From contig JAUMIR010000004.1 in NCBI GenBank assembly GCA_030847615.1, positions 72,757,001 through 72,821,000 on the forward strand: 64,000 nucleotides of DNA, read 5' to 3'. Origin of the DNA: Gambelia wislizenii. Lineage: Eukaryota > Chordata > Lepidosauria > Squamata > Crotaphytidae. The stretch's first letter is position 1. Each line of letters begins with the position of its first letter. The position numbers and the translations under genes are program-made. Positions 44,946 through 55,378 of this stretch are shown one piece after another. The notes under the pieces are model-generated. The model was not told the origin of the DNA, ran no database searches, and was given only the letters and a program-made list of their open reading frames with translations.

Positions 44946-45979
44946 AACTGAGAGGGTGGGGTACAATGCCAATTTGACACCATCAACAAATATTTGTTTA
45001 AGTCATTTGAGACAATGCATAAGGTTCCAAATATACCAAGCAAAATCTGGAATTATGGATTTGAGAAGGGAGACATAAAACAACATGCTACATACAGTGT
45101 GGAGTGCTTCTCTTCTGAGTTCGTGCCACCCAAGGATGTTATCTTCCAGGACACTCCATTTCAAGCCCTGCAACGTATGTTCTCCCTTCCCAACAACCTG
45201 TCAACATGCCTTGGTCACAGAACACACAGTTCTTACTGGAATATTTCTGTATCCCACCCATTTAGATTTCTTTTCACCTTTAGGTTCTTCTTTAACTTTG
45301 GAAAACCTTGGAACACCCGTGAAATCTGCCCTTGCATGGACAATGCTGTTTAGGCTTATTAAGTTTCCACGCTTAATTAAAACATACAGTGGTTACATAC
45401 ATACAATGCCACATACTTAGTTGTTCACATTGTAAAAGCAACACTGATCTCTTAGAAATCACATTTTTGTTTTTAAACTTTGTTTAAACAAATGCAGTCC
45501 TTCATTCAAATGCTTTCATTTCAGTTATCATACGTAAAAATTATAACACAGGCAATGACACAAGGACCTGAACACTTTGGGGTCTTAATTTTCCCTGGAA
45601 AACTTTTTAAAACGTTCTCCCTCTATTTTTCCATGCTGTCAAATGTAGTATCCGTTTTAAGCATTAACAAGCAAGGAAGAGTCATTTTAAAGGCTTAATC
45701 CAATAAAGTCAGAATAAAGACAGAAAAAGTTACCTTCATAATAAATGCAATGAGCTGGGTCCCACAACCAAGGGGAGAAAACTTTTTTTTAATTGCTGTC
45801 TAAATTTGATCTCTGTTTTGAGGAATGACAGACTTTTTTTTTAAGATTTCAAGCATCGGTTTTTATTAAGTCCCAACAAGCTTTTGCCCAGCAAAACATG
45901 ATTTAAGTGCAATGTGCAAGAGAAGTTAAAGCTGCACAAAATGAAGGTCAGAGACTTTTTTAAAAAATACAGTACAGTA
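44946..45979. other. No recognised feature
   Basis: The 119-codon plus frame at 44994-45353 has no recognised family or initiation context and is probably chance. Confidence 0.4.
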
Positions 45980-46400
45980 CTTCACAATGAGCTTTGAGGT
46001 GGTTCCACTTGCTCAGAGGCAAAAGCTTTACATTTACCTTTCAGGCTAATAAACTCAATGTAAGGATTCCAGTAATGGCATTTACTGAGACGCTTTCCCC
46101 CCTCTAATCGCCAAAAATAGGCACGTGGGGTTTCCACTTGGCCGTTGGGCTTCCCCTTTTCAAACGCCTCCCATAGCCGGGAAACCTCACTTCCTACCAC
46201 TCAAGACCTCATGCTTGGGCTTTACAACACAATTAAGCCACTCCTAAGCAAAGTCAGATAATAAACCAACTCTATTATAAATCTTCATTGCGTCAGAACG
46301 GCGCTATTGCAGGAGCTTTTAAAGCGGCCAATTCAAAGAATAAAACGGAACTAAAAACCTCAACTGAGCCCCCCCGCCCCCTATTTCCCGCCAAAAGGCC
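45980..46400 (-). promoter_or_regulatory. CpG-rich promoter-like block with E2F-type and CCAAT motifs
   Basis: CpG is locally frequent. TTTCCCGCCAAAA (46384-46396) is a perfect E2F-type site, and GGCCAATT (46326-46333) a CCAAT box. A 72-codon minus frame starts at 46200 and has a donor-like AAAG|GTAAAT at about 46038. It could be a 5' exon of MDM4 or of an unknown transcript. Confidence 0.4.
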
Positions 46401-46454
46401 CTCCCTATATAATTAATCCTTCATCCTAGCAACCCACCCCAATTATTTGCATTA

Positions 46455-47180
46455 GAGCAGTGACTCTTAACCTTTTCTTTATCAGCCCCCCCCCTTTAAA
46501 TATCTTTTTGTTTCCGCGCACCCCCAAGACTTCTTCTAATTTTAGTAGAAAGGCGTAAATATAATGTACATTGGGAAAGGAAAAAGAGCGATTATAGTGT
46601 ATTTAGATTAAGAGGAAAAATATATTCGTGTTAGGATAGTTTTATTTTTTGTATTAGTAAGAAAAGAGGAAAACAAATGTTTTGCCTTATTATTACGGCC
46701 TTTTGCAGTCGGCTGTATTTTTCAGTAGAATGGTCTTATTCTAATTAAAAAAAATCCTAAATCCCAACACTTAACTCAAGATTTAAAACAACAACAACAA
46801 CAATAATAAATAATACACCATCCATAAAACCTTCCCTCAGAGACTCTGGAGGGGGAAGGAAAACTTTTCTGCTTCTGCTTCCTGCAAGTTTATGGCTGGA
46901 ATGAATTGAATGGCAATGCGCAGGCCAAGCCAGACAGCCTTTGCCTTGGCTCCTGTCACTGCAGGGAGGAATTTTGGGGATTAGGAATTTTTTATTGGAA
47001 TAAGACCATTCTACTGAAAAATACACCCGACCGTAACAATAACTCAAAAATAATACTAATGTTTTCCTCTTTTCTTACTAATACAAAAATAAAACTATCC
47101 TAACACGAATACATGTTTCCTCTTAATCTAAACACGCTATAATCACTTTTTTTCTTTTCCAATGAGCATTATATATACAC
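46455..47180. mobile_element. Transposon with about 200-bp inverted arms between two CpG blocks
   Basis: Arms 46561-46767 and 46973-47172 are near-exact reverse complements (e.g. 'agtagaatggtcttatt' / 'aataagaccattctact'). The spacer is about 205 bp. The outer left edge 'gcagtgactcttaacctttt' resembles hAT termini; the right edge is unclear. Confidence 0.65.
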
Positions 47181-47340
47181 ATTACAATTATACCTATTTG
47201 GAAAAGGGGAAAAAAATCAATAAAAGGTTAATAAAAATAAAACAAAATACAATAATAATAAAATATTTATCTAGAATAAATTTAAGTTTACCTTTAATAA
47301 ATAAAATAAATAACATAAATTTTATTTATTTTAAATAAAG

Positions 47341-47760
47341 ATGCAGGGAGGAGGTGGGTCAAGCAGCCTTCAAGCCTTCGCATTGCGGCCCCCAGGGGAA
47401 GAACTACTGGACACAAATCTACTGCTCCTGCCCGGCTCTCCTTCTGCGACTCGCCCCCGGCCCCCTCAGCCTCTCCAGGGCTCCCTGCGAGGTCTCCCCC
47501 ATAGAAGGACTCGCCTTAAAGCTGACCCGTGGCTCCCAGCAGCAACACTTGCTGGAAGTGGACGAGAAAGCGAAACCCCGGCGTATCACCTCCGCCCTCT
47601 CCTCGCCGCAGCCATTTTAATACTTAGGCCTTCCTGCCGCCTATCAGTCAACATGGAGACTCCCGTACTTCCGCCCTGACCATCGAGACAGGAGCCGCTC
47701 TTCTCAGTCTCTCACTTAAGCACCGCGCGACTTAAACTTCCTGTCCTCAACAGGCGTCAA
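47341..47760 (-). promoter_or_regulatory. MDM4: CpG island, probable MDM4 promoter/first exon
   Basis: The strongest CpG cluster upstream of MDM4. It holds an ETS-type site (minus-strand GGCGGAAGTAC, 47665-47675) and a YY1-like AAAATGGCTGC (minus, about 47619). Both suit a minus-strand housekeeping promoter. MDM4 needs a non-coding first exon, and this is the best location, but no convincing donor was identified. The plus-strand 112-codon frame is compositional. Confidence 0.5.
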
Positions 47761-47960
47761 TCCTTAAAAGCGGGCAATAGATCGCCTTAAGAGATTCACA
47801 ATAAACATAGAGATATAACAGGGACACATTAATACAGAGGAATGCAGTACCTCAAAGACAAGTATCTTTTCAGGGTCAGAGAAATCACAGAGATACAACC
47901 ACAGAAATATAGAAGACCCTTCTGGCGTTTAAGGCTAAGATTTTCCTTAGTTCTTTTAAA

Positions 47961-48143
47961 GGCTGTAAGGCCGTGTTCTGGAAGAGTTTCTTTCTGACAT
48001 TTCGCCTGCATCTGTGGCTGCCATCTTCAGAGAATGGTTGGGTAGGAATGTATGTGGAGTTTATATGCTGTGAACCCCTGTTGGGGAGTATATGTAAATT
48101 TGTGTAATTGAATGGTTAGTTTCTGGGTATAGAAATGCAAGGC
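47961..48143 (-). repeat. Penelope-like repeat, left inverted arm
   Basis: Reverse complement of 48223-48405. Includes the motif CTGAAGATGGCAGCCACAG on the minus strand followed by GCGAAATGTC. Confidence 0.75.
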
Positions 48144-48222
48144 CATGTCCACCCAGGGACAGGGGGATTCCCAGCAGATAATGGCCCATCAACCAACCAT
48201 TAGCCAAACAGACATTAACGAG

Positions 48223-48405
48223 CCTTGCATTTCTATACCCAGAAACTAACCATTCAATTACACAAATTTACAGAATATACTCCCCAACAGGGATTCACAA
48301 CTGTATATAAACCCCACACACACATCTACCCAACCATTCTCTGAGGATGCCAGCCACAGATGCAGGCGAAACGTCAGAAAGAAACTACTCCAGAACACGG
48401 CCTCA
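48223..48405 (+). repeat. Penelope-like repeat, right inverted arm
   Basis: Carries CTGAGGATGCCAGCCACAG then GCAGGCGAAACGTCAG, a phrase common in amniote Penelope-like repeats (from memory of such sequences). Flank 48406-48470 ('ctgccggccatgaaagtctt') continues the same repeat. Confidence 0.7.
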
Positions 48406-48589
48406 CCGCCTGGAAAAAAAAACCCAAGGAAAATCTATGGCTGCCGGCCATGAAAGTCTTCCATTTCATATTAAGGCTAAGAGTTTATTATAGTATGTAT
48501 ACACTTCCTTCTTCTAGCTCTTAAGGCTAAGAATTTATTAAGAATTAGCTAACATGCATTTAATTTATTAATAATTTATTTAATTTATT

Positions 48590-48750
48590 AAGAATTAGCT
48601 AACATACATTGGAAACTGCTTAATGCAGTGTAGATGTATAAATTGCTATTGCGTAAAAAACAATGTGTAAGCTGCTCTGATAGCCTTGTGGCTAAAGAGC
48701 GGGGTATAAATAACTAATAAATAAATAATAAATAAAATAAAATAAATATG
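48590..48750 (+). mobile_element. Truncated tRNA-derived SINE
   Basis: Body and tail of the 44267 SINE ('gctaacatacattggaaactg...gataaataactaataaat'); the tRNA head is missing. Preceded by a short direct repeat 'agaattagctaacat'. Confidence 0.85.
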
Positions 48751-49690
48751 GTACATATACACTTCCTACCGAACTCCCTACTTTATCAGATGCATGAAAT
48801 GTTATTCTGCGAAAACAAAAGCTGCCACCTACATAAAATCTGCAGTGTCAATATAACATTGAGAAGAAGAAATACGGGTGCATTGGATCCTGAAATCCAT
48901 TTGTTTTATTCAAAGTTTTATATAATCACATAGCACATTTATGCTTACCATTCCAAAACATAATAAACAATGTCCATTTTGCCTAATAAATTTATGATTT
49001 ATTGTGAAGTTGGAAAAAAATGAAAATATACACACAGATATAGAAGGGCAGGAGGAGGATTAAATGCAGAAAGGTTTTGGACGGGAAATGTAAGGATACT
49101 ATCAGAGATTATGGTGATAACAAGAACAAAATGGTTGAAAGTGGGCATTTACATAAAATTGTTGGGTGATAACGCAGGCTTCCTAAATGCAGGCAAGCTG
49201 TTTGAGCTGTCTGATATGATATTTTTTAATTGACCCAGTTGAAAACATAGCAGATAGAACTGCACCTCTTCATAAACCATAGTTCACCTGTTTGAAATCT
49301 GCCTTTGAGTTGCTTTGTTGTGCAACAACCACATTAAGGTCAGTGCCAGAGAACTGAAGGATCCTCTGACTTGTTTTTGATTACTGCTATTTTGTGAAGT
49401 CAGTTTTTTGTCCGTTTAGTATTAGGCATAGAGAATAGCCCATTTGTCATATGTAGGTGAAGCCAACAGTACATTTATGAAGTCAAAGGAAAGCTGGAAA
49501 AATTACTTTTTAGATTGCAGCTATGCCATAAAATGCTTGGAAGATTCTGGAAGTCATAACGAGAAAAGTAATTTTCCTTCACTATGACTCAAGTTATGTT
49601 TAGTGGGCCTGCCCTTTTGTATAGATACTTGCCTTCACCTCCAACATAGAAATATATTCAGGTGTAGCTGTGCTGGGCACCCAGCAAAAT
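48751..49690. other. No recognised feature
   Basis: AT-rich intergenic sequence. Confidence 0.4.
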
Positions 49691-49696
49691 ACAACA

Positions 49697-49800
49697 AAAT
49701 CCAGAATCCACAAAAGAACGATACCTTTATTGGCTAACCAAAATGTAGAAAATACATTATGCAAGCTTTCGTAGCTTCACCAGCTTCTTCATCAGGCAAA
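49697..49800 (-). repeat. Inverted-pair repeat, left arm (Penelope-like?)
   Basis: Minus strand reads CCTGATGAAGAAGCTGG...CTACGAAAGCTTGC then 'ttagccaataaaggtatc'. Counterpart in opposite orientation at 51117-51206. Confidence 0.6.
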
Positions 49801-49860
49801 GATATTAAAAATCATGGGGGCGGGGGTTGACAGTGTTATTGTTGCAGGCCTACACTTTTT

Positions 49861-50385
49861 TGTCTCAGATGTTATTTCTGTTCTCAGTTAAGATACAGTA
49901 TACTTTAGAGGGACATCAATATCCCTTCTTGGTCATGCGGGGGGGGGGGCAAGGACAAAGGGCAATTAAAGACCTGTAATAATAATAGTAGTCCAAATGT
50001 ATTGACAAAATTCAGTATCTTTAACAAGAGGAAGCAATGGACTGGGATGCAACCCCTCCTCGGGTTTTTTTCCTCCCGTTTGAAAAAGTCCTTAGTCAAA
50101 CACTCAAACCACTATGTTGGCTCCATAGTTTTACATATACAACACCTAAAAGTTTTCCCATCTGTAACAGTACAGGGACTTCTTGAGAAATTGAATGTTC
50201 TCTGCCTAAGAAAGGGACAGTTAGCACAGGATAGGGACAGCCTGGATCTCAAGAGAAGTTACTTTTCTGTTGTGAATGGAGCTGAAATTTTATTACCCGT
50301 CTTTTATTGATTGCCCTTTACCCCCAGTCCCCACATGGCCAAGAAGAGGAGAAGCCTCTGCCTGCATTGATATCTCTGTATCTCA
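49861..50385. other. Interior between paired repeats
   Basis: Holds a run of ten G (49938-49949) and a 102-codon plus frame without recognised domain. Confidence 0.4.
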
Positions 50386-50386
50386 T

Positions 50387-51040
50387 ACAATCATAGAATT
50401 GTAGAGTTGGAAGAGACCACGAGGGCCATCCAGTCCAACCCCCTGCCATGCAGGAAATCTTGATCAAAGCATCCCCGACAGATGGCCATCCAGCCTCTGT
50501 TTAAAGACCTCCAAGGAAGGAGACCCCACCACGCTCCGAGGGAGTGTGTTCCACTGCCGAGCAGCTCTTGTCAAAAAGTTCCTCCTAATGTTGAGGTGGA
50601 ATTTCTGTTCCTGAAGCTTGCATCCATTGCTCCGTGTTTTAGTCTCTGGAGCAGCAGAAAACAAGCCTGCTCCATCCTCAAGGTGACACCCCTTCAAATA
50701 CTTAAACAGAGCTATCATATCGCCCCTTAACCATCGTTTTTCCAGGCTAAACATACCCAGCTCCCAAAGTCTTTCCTCACAAGGCATGGTTTCCAGACCT
50801 TTCACCATTTTCGTCGCCCTCCTCCGGACACACTCCAATTTGTCCATATCCTTCTTGGATTGTGGTGCCCAGAACTGGACACAGTATTCTATAGGTGAGG
50901 CCTGACCAAGGCAGAATAGAGTGGCACTATTACTTCCCTTGATCTAGACACTATACTTCTATTGATGCAGACCAAAATTGCATTGGCCTTTTTAGCTGCT
51001 GCATCACACTGTTGACTCATGTTTCAACTTGTGGTCTACT
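50387..51040 (-). mobile_element. CR1 LINE, 5'-truncated
   Basis: CR1 3' end at 50387 ('aatcatagaattgtagag') and the RT C-terminus (minus frame 50847-50464: LECVRRRATKMVKGLETMPC...), with stops upstream of 50850. Confidence 0.93.
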
Positions 51041-51116
51041 AGATATAACATCTGAGACAAGATGTAGGCTTGTGACCGTCTCATTTCTCCTCTCCTGTAT
51101 GATTTTTCACATCTTT

Positions 51117-51206
51117 GTGTGATGAAGGAGCCAATGAACCTTCGAAAGCTTTTCTGCATTGTGGTTGGCCAATAAAGGTATCGCTCTTTTGTGGGTTCTG
51201 GATTTT
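51117..51206 (+). repeat. Inverted-pair repeat, right arm
   Basis: 'gtgatgaaggagccaatgaaccttcgaaagctt' and 'ggccaataaaggtatcgctc'. Encloses the CR1 with the arm at 49697. Confidence 0.6.
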
Positions 51207-51589
51207 TTTTTAAATTTTTTTTTGCATTTAAGGTAGAAATATGTACTTTCCTCTCTCTCTTTTGAAGATCTATTGAATAATGCTAGAATTTCCAGAGTGA
51301 AAACTGGAGCGGGCTCATGTACCTATAATGGTTATATAGATGAGGGGGTTTCCTGTTACCTGCTTGCATGAAAAGCAACATCTGCTGAAATCCCCTCTCT
51401 TTCACAGCCATTAAAAATATAGGAGTCCTCTCCAGTTTTCATTCTTACAACCCTAGTTAAGGGAGCATATAGCCAACTAAACATTTACTGTAGTGCTCAA
51501 GTGACAAAAGACTCCAGATAAAAGAATCCTTGACCTTGACTTGTTTTATCAAAAATAATTAAATTAAAAATGTAGTAAAAATTTCCAAT

Positions 51590-51770
51590 TTTCACTTCCG
51601 CCACTCTGGCCCCGCATATAGAGGATTTCCACTCGAGCCGGAAGTGGAAGGCCGAGTGGATCTCTTTAACGTCCTTCTTAGCCAGCGCCTTATAGGCTCC
51701 GGGGAAATGTAGAATCTTGCGGGCGGGGGAGGGAACGCGGACGGTGCGCACGCGCATTTAGCAGGGACCG
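51590..51770 (-). promoter_or_regulatory. Orphan CpG promoter-like block with NRF1, ETS and ZNF143-like sites
   Basis: TGCGCACGCGCA (51745-51756) fits the NRF1 consensus. CACTTCCGCC (51593-51602) and GCCGGAAGTG (51637-51646) are ETS-type sites. TCTACATTTCCCC (minus, 51701-51713) resembles a ZNF143 site. A minus frame begins ATGCGCGTGCGCACC at 51757 and reads MRVRTVRVPSPARKILHF and on to about 51560 before low-complexity sequence. No known product was recognised; a 5' exon of an unplaced transcript is possible. Confidence 0.45.
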
Positions 51771-52059
51771 GTGCCCGTAGAGTTGCGCACAAGGCAAATA
51801 TGTAGAGCTACTCTACAGCGTGTTTACCGTGAGTTCATTCAATCCTACATTGCAAATTGTAATCTTCACCCAGTGTGGGTGCAGCTAACTGCGTCCTTGG
51901 CGATGCAAAATGGATCTCTTGGTCGCCACCGTTGCAGCGGTTCCTTTGTAGAAAATGCTAAGCGCTGGCTCTCTAATTGGGTATCGCATGCAATGGGAAT
52001 AATGACCGACGCCTACTCTTTTGCAGATATGGCGCCATAATAAGGTGCCTCAGCGTGGA

Positions 52060-52132
52060 GCCCGGATAGCTCAGTCGGTAGAGCATCAGACTTTTAATCT
52101 GAGGGTCCAGGGTTCAAGTCCCTGTTCGGGCG
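52060..52132 (+). tRNA. tRNA-Lys (UUU)
   Basis: A 73-nt cloverleaf: acceptor GCCCGGA paired with TTCGGGC (one G-T), D-arm AGCTCAGTCGGTAGAGC (A box), anticodon loop CTTTTAA with TTT, T-arm with GGTTCAAGTCC (B box). CCA is not encoded, as normal in eukaryotes. A T5 tract about 20 nt downstream is the Pol III terminator. No intron. It delivers lysine at AAA/AAG codons. Confidence 0.96.
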
Positions 52133-52386
52133 AATTTCACATTTAGTCACATTTTTACTGTTTAAAATTCATTGCTCATTTTTTCCACCTACTTGGTTCC
52201 TAAAGATGAACCTTTTTTGCTCTCCGTAGCCTTTTAGAGTCTTGTGAGAAGCAACGTTTTTGGTGTCCATTGTAAAAGAATATTTATTTGGTAAAGGAAA
52301 TCTTTTTGCTTATCTTTTAAATCACCTAACATATTTGTAAACTTCAGTGGTACACTTGGGGGTAATTTTAAATTAAAAATCATGCA

Positions 52387-52459
52387 CGCCCGAACAGGGA
52401 CTTGAACCCTGGACCCTCAGATTAAAAGTCTGATGCTCTACCGACTGAGCTATCCGGGC
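52387..52459 (-). tRNA. tRNA-Lys (UUU), second copy, opposite strand
   Basis: Base-for-base identical to 52060-52132 but on the minus strand, so the genes converge with 254 bp between them. A T5 tract follows at about 52375. Flanks differ from those of the first copy, so the duplication is confined to the gene or is old. Confidence 0.96.
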
Positions 52460-52526
52460 GCTCTGGAAGTGTTTGTTTCCGCATTGTACATGGTCTTTAA
52501 CAGTAGGTGGATGTACCTTCTGGCAA

Positions 52527-52750
52527 TTAGTTGTCCCTCTGTATCCACGGATTTGGTATCCACGGGTTTAAGCATCCACGGTTTGGAAATATTCTTTAAA
52601 AAATAATAATGCAAAAAGCAAACCTTGATTTTGCTATCTTATATAAGGGACATCATTTTGCTATGCCATTGCATATAATGGGACTTGACTATTCACGGAT
52701 TTGGGTATCCACGGGGGTCCTGGAACCAAACCCCACCGAATGTGAAGGGA
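52527..52750 (+). mobile_element. Tigger/pogo-like MITE
   Basis: 'ttagttgtccctctgtatccacgg' start; the right end ('aatgtgaagggacta') lost its last bases. Confidence 0.88.
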
Positions 52751-53365
52751 CTATTTCCACTCTATATAAGCCAGCGCATACTTTTTCATGTGTAGAGAAT
52801 ACAAACGACAATTGCATGGTCCTCTGGTTAATTTCTTGCTGCAGTGATCTCTGACTCTTCCCAGAGGTGGAAAGGAAGTGTTAGGCCACCTCTTTTTTCT
52901 TTTTCTTTTAAAATACATATACTTGTAACATTGGCAGTGCAAGGTAGGGAGGGGTGTGTGTTGTAAGTATAGGTATGGATACAAATAGCCACAAAGGTAT
53001 CAGTCTCTAACAAAAATAAAATAAATCCATACTTTAAAAATACCTCTTTTAGGCCAGCTCATATTTCACAAAAGAGGTTGCAAGCTTTGGGGTTTTCAGA
53101 AGTCTTCAGCAGTTAAGATGGTGACCAAGCTAGAAAGGCTAAAAAGCTGGTGTTGGTAATACTGAAAAGATGGAATAATTGAGGAGGCTGCAGTTTGTTG
53201 TTAACTGCTGTTAAGACAACTTCGACTTATGACTACCCTGTGAATGACAGACCTCCAACTCACCCTTGGGTTTTGCAAACTCATGGCTGTGGCTTTCTTG
53301 ACTGAGTCTATCCATCTGGAATGTGGTCTTCCTCTTTTCCTACTGCCCTCCACCTTTCCAAGCAT

Positions 53366-54149
53366 TACAGTAAACTCTCAGTATCCGCTGAGGTTTGGTT
53401 CCAGGACCCCCTTGGTTGCCAAAATCCATAGATGCTCAAGTCCCATTATATCTCTCTCTCTCTGGCTTTTCTTCGCAAAGGAAGATTCAGAAAGGACTCA
53501 TCCCGTGCTGTCTGCAAGCGTGCTGATGACTAAAAAGGCCAATCCGAGATAAACAAGTCCGGTTGCAGAAAGCACAACAGAAGGTATCCTTGGGTGATGT
53601 TTCCGGATTGTGATTCTTTCTGCGTTGTCGTTTCTCGTCAAGACTTGTTCGGCGTGAGTTCTCAAATAAGGCTGCAGCATTGTGGATAGTGCGTCTCCAT
53701 GCCTCCCAATGTGAGGCCAGGGCGGACCATTGTTGGTGATCAATTTGACCGAGCCTGAGATGTTGTTTCAGGGAGTCCTTGTATCGCTTTTTTGGAGCGC
53801 CCCTCTTACACTGACCCATGGCGAGTTCACCATAGAGTACTATTTTTGGAAGGCAATGGTCCTCCATCCTAGAAACGTGCCCTGCCCAGCGCAGCTGTGT
53901 TTTCAATATCATGGCCTCAATGCTGGTGATCCCTGCTTACTCAAGGACAGCAACATTCGTCACATAGTCAGTCCAGTGTATATTTAGGATTGTACGCATA
54001 CAGCGCTGATGAAAAGGTAAAATAGTGTCCTTTATATAAAATGGCAAAATCAAGGTTTGCTTTTGGATTTATTTATTTTTTAATATTTTCAATCCATGTT
54101 TGGGAGAATCCATGGATGCAGAATCCGTGAATACAAAGGGCCAACTGTA
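53366..54149 (-). mobile_element. Tigger/pogo-like MITE split by another LINE
   Basis: Left part 53366-53454 (TA-CAGTAAACTCTCAGTATCC...ccattatat), right part about 54012-54149 ('gtcctttatataaaatggc'...GGCCAACTG-TA). Together they make one ordinary MITE. Confidence 0.87.
53455..54011 (-). mobile_element. Non-LTR LINE C-terminal ORF inserted in the MITE
   Basis: The minus frame 53912-53487 (141 codons) reads LRWAGHVSRMEDHCLPKIV, RGAPKKRYKDSLK, and a final C2H2 finger CAFCNRTC-x-SRIGLFSHQHAC. This is a LINE endonuclease-RT C-terminal tail. It is open over its whole length, so it is the youngest layer here. Confidence 0.85.
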
Positions 54150-54199
54150 CTGTGTTGTCTTTTCTAGTGAGTCTTCTCATTATATGTCCAAAGTACATA

Positions 54200-54387
54200 T
54201 ACAGTTGTCCCTCCATATTCACGGATTTGGCATTCATGGATTTAAGTATTCATGGCTTGAAAATATTCTTTAAAAAATAATAATCCAAAAAGCAAACCTT
54301 GATTTTGCCATCTTTTATCAGGGACACCATTTTGCTATGCCATTGCATATAATGGGACTTGAGTATTCACGGATTTGGGTATTCTCT
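54200..54387 (+). mobile_element. Tigger/pogo-like MITE, right end deleted
   Basis: TA-CAGTTGTCCCTCCATATTCACGG and interior intact; ends at 'ttgggtattc' where BovB resumes with a small gap. Confidence 0.88.
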
Positions 54388-54796
54388 TGCTCGTTTATTT
54401 GTCTTTTTAAGAATCCAGGGTATCAGTGGAACGTTCCTCCAGTACCTCCTATCAGCTTTCTTCACTGTCCAACTTTCACAACCTTACAGTACATAGAAAT
54501 TGGAAATACTGTACAATGGCATGGACAATCCTAATTTTGGTATTCAATGGCATATATTTAAACTCCGGGATCTTGTTTAGTTCCTTTATAGATACCCTTC
54601 CAAGTCCTAGTCTTCTGATTTCTTCACTGCAGTCCCCATTTTAATTAATGACTGAGTCAAGTATAGGAAATCTTTTACTATCTCAATGTCTTCATTGCAT
54701 TGTCTGCTTTAAAGTTATGTAAATCATCATTATTTTTGCTTTCTTAATGTTCAACTGTAAACTTGCCTTTGCACTTTCTTCCTTGACTTTCTTCAG

Positions 54797-55136
54797 TACA
54801 GTAGGACCCCCATATCTGTGGGGGATCGATTCCAGGGGTACCCACAGATAATGAAATCCGCAGATAATAGCGAATGCCTCTGTTGCCATTCCTGCCACGG
54901 GAGCGATTCTGGGGGACGTTCCCAGGGGTGAAGGGAGAAAGGAGGTGAGATCTACTCCTCTCCTCTCTTCACCTCTGTTGCCATTCCTGCCACGGGAGCG
55001 ATGGGGGGGAGGGAGAAGGGAAGCGAGATCTCGCCTCCTCCCCTCCCCCCTCCCCCATCCACCCCCCCTGCTGTCGTCATCTGCAGATAATTGAATCAGC
55101 GGATGGCGAATCAGCGGATACGGGGGTGCTACTGTA
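54797..55136. mobile_element. Pogo-like MITE with GC-rich interior, 340 bp
   Basis: TA-CAGTAGGACCCCCATATC and GGGTGCTACTG-TA ends. The interior has two copies of 'cctctgttgccattcctgccacgggagcg'. Inserted at TA in the BovB RT. Confidence 0.9.
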
Positions 55137-55167
55137 GTTGTTCCAAGTGTTTGCTATTTTCTGCTAG

Positions 55168-55378
55168 TACAGTGAACCTGCCCTATCTGCGGACAAGCCA
55201 TCCTTGGATTGGAGTGCCCATATTATTCAACAGCAGCGCATGCACATAGCTGTGTCAGTGCATGGCTGTGTGCATGCACTGCTATTGATGAATATGGAGA
55301 TTGAGCATCCACTTTTTTTCCTATCTGCCAGCGGGGGGGCTGGAATCAAACACCCACAGATGGGAAGGGCCCGCTGTA
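55168..55378. mobile_element. Pogo-like MITE, 211 bp
   Basis: TA-CAGTGAACCTGCCCTATCTGC and GGGCCCGCTG-TA ends. Inserted just after the YADDI codons of BovB. Confidence 0.88.

Noticed and set aside
44994..45353. 119-codon plus frame
   Set aside because: No family resemblance or promoter context; likely chance in AT-rich DNA.
47341..47679. 112-codon plus frame in CpG island
   Set aside because: Compositional, no domain, antisense to the expected MDM4 promoter direction.
51497..51757. 86-codon minus frame as a protein gene
   Set aside because: No recognisable family and it runs into AT-rich sequence; kept only as part of a promoter-like block.
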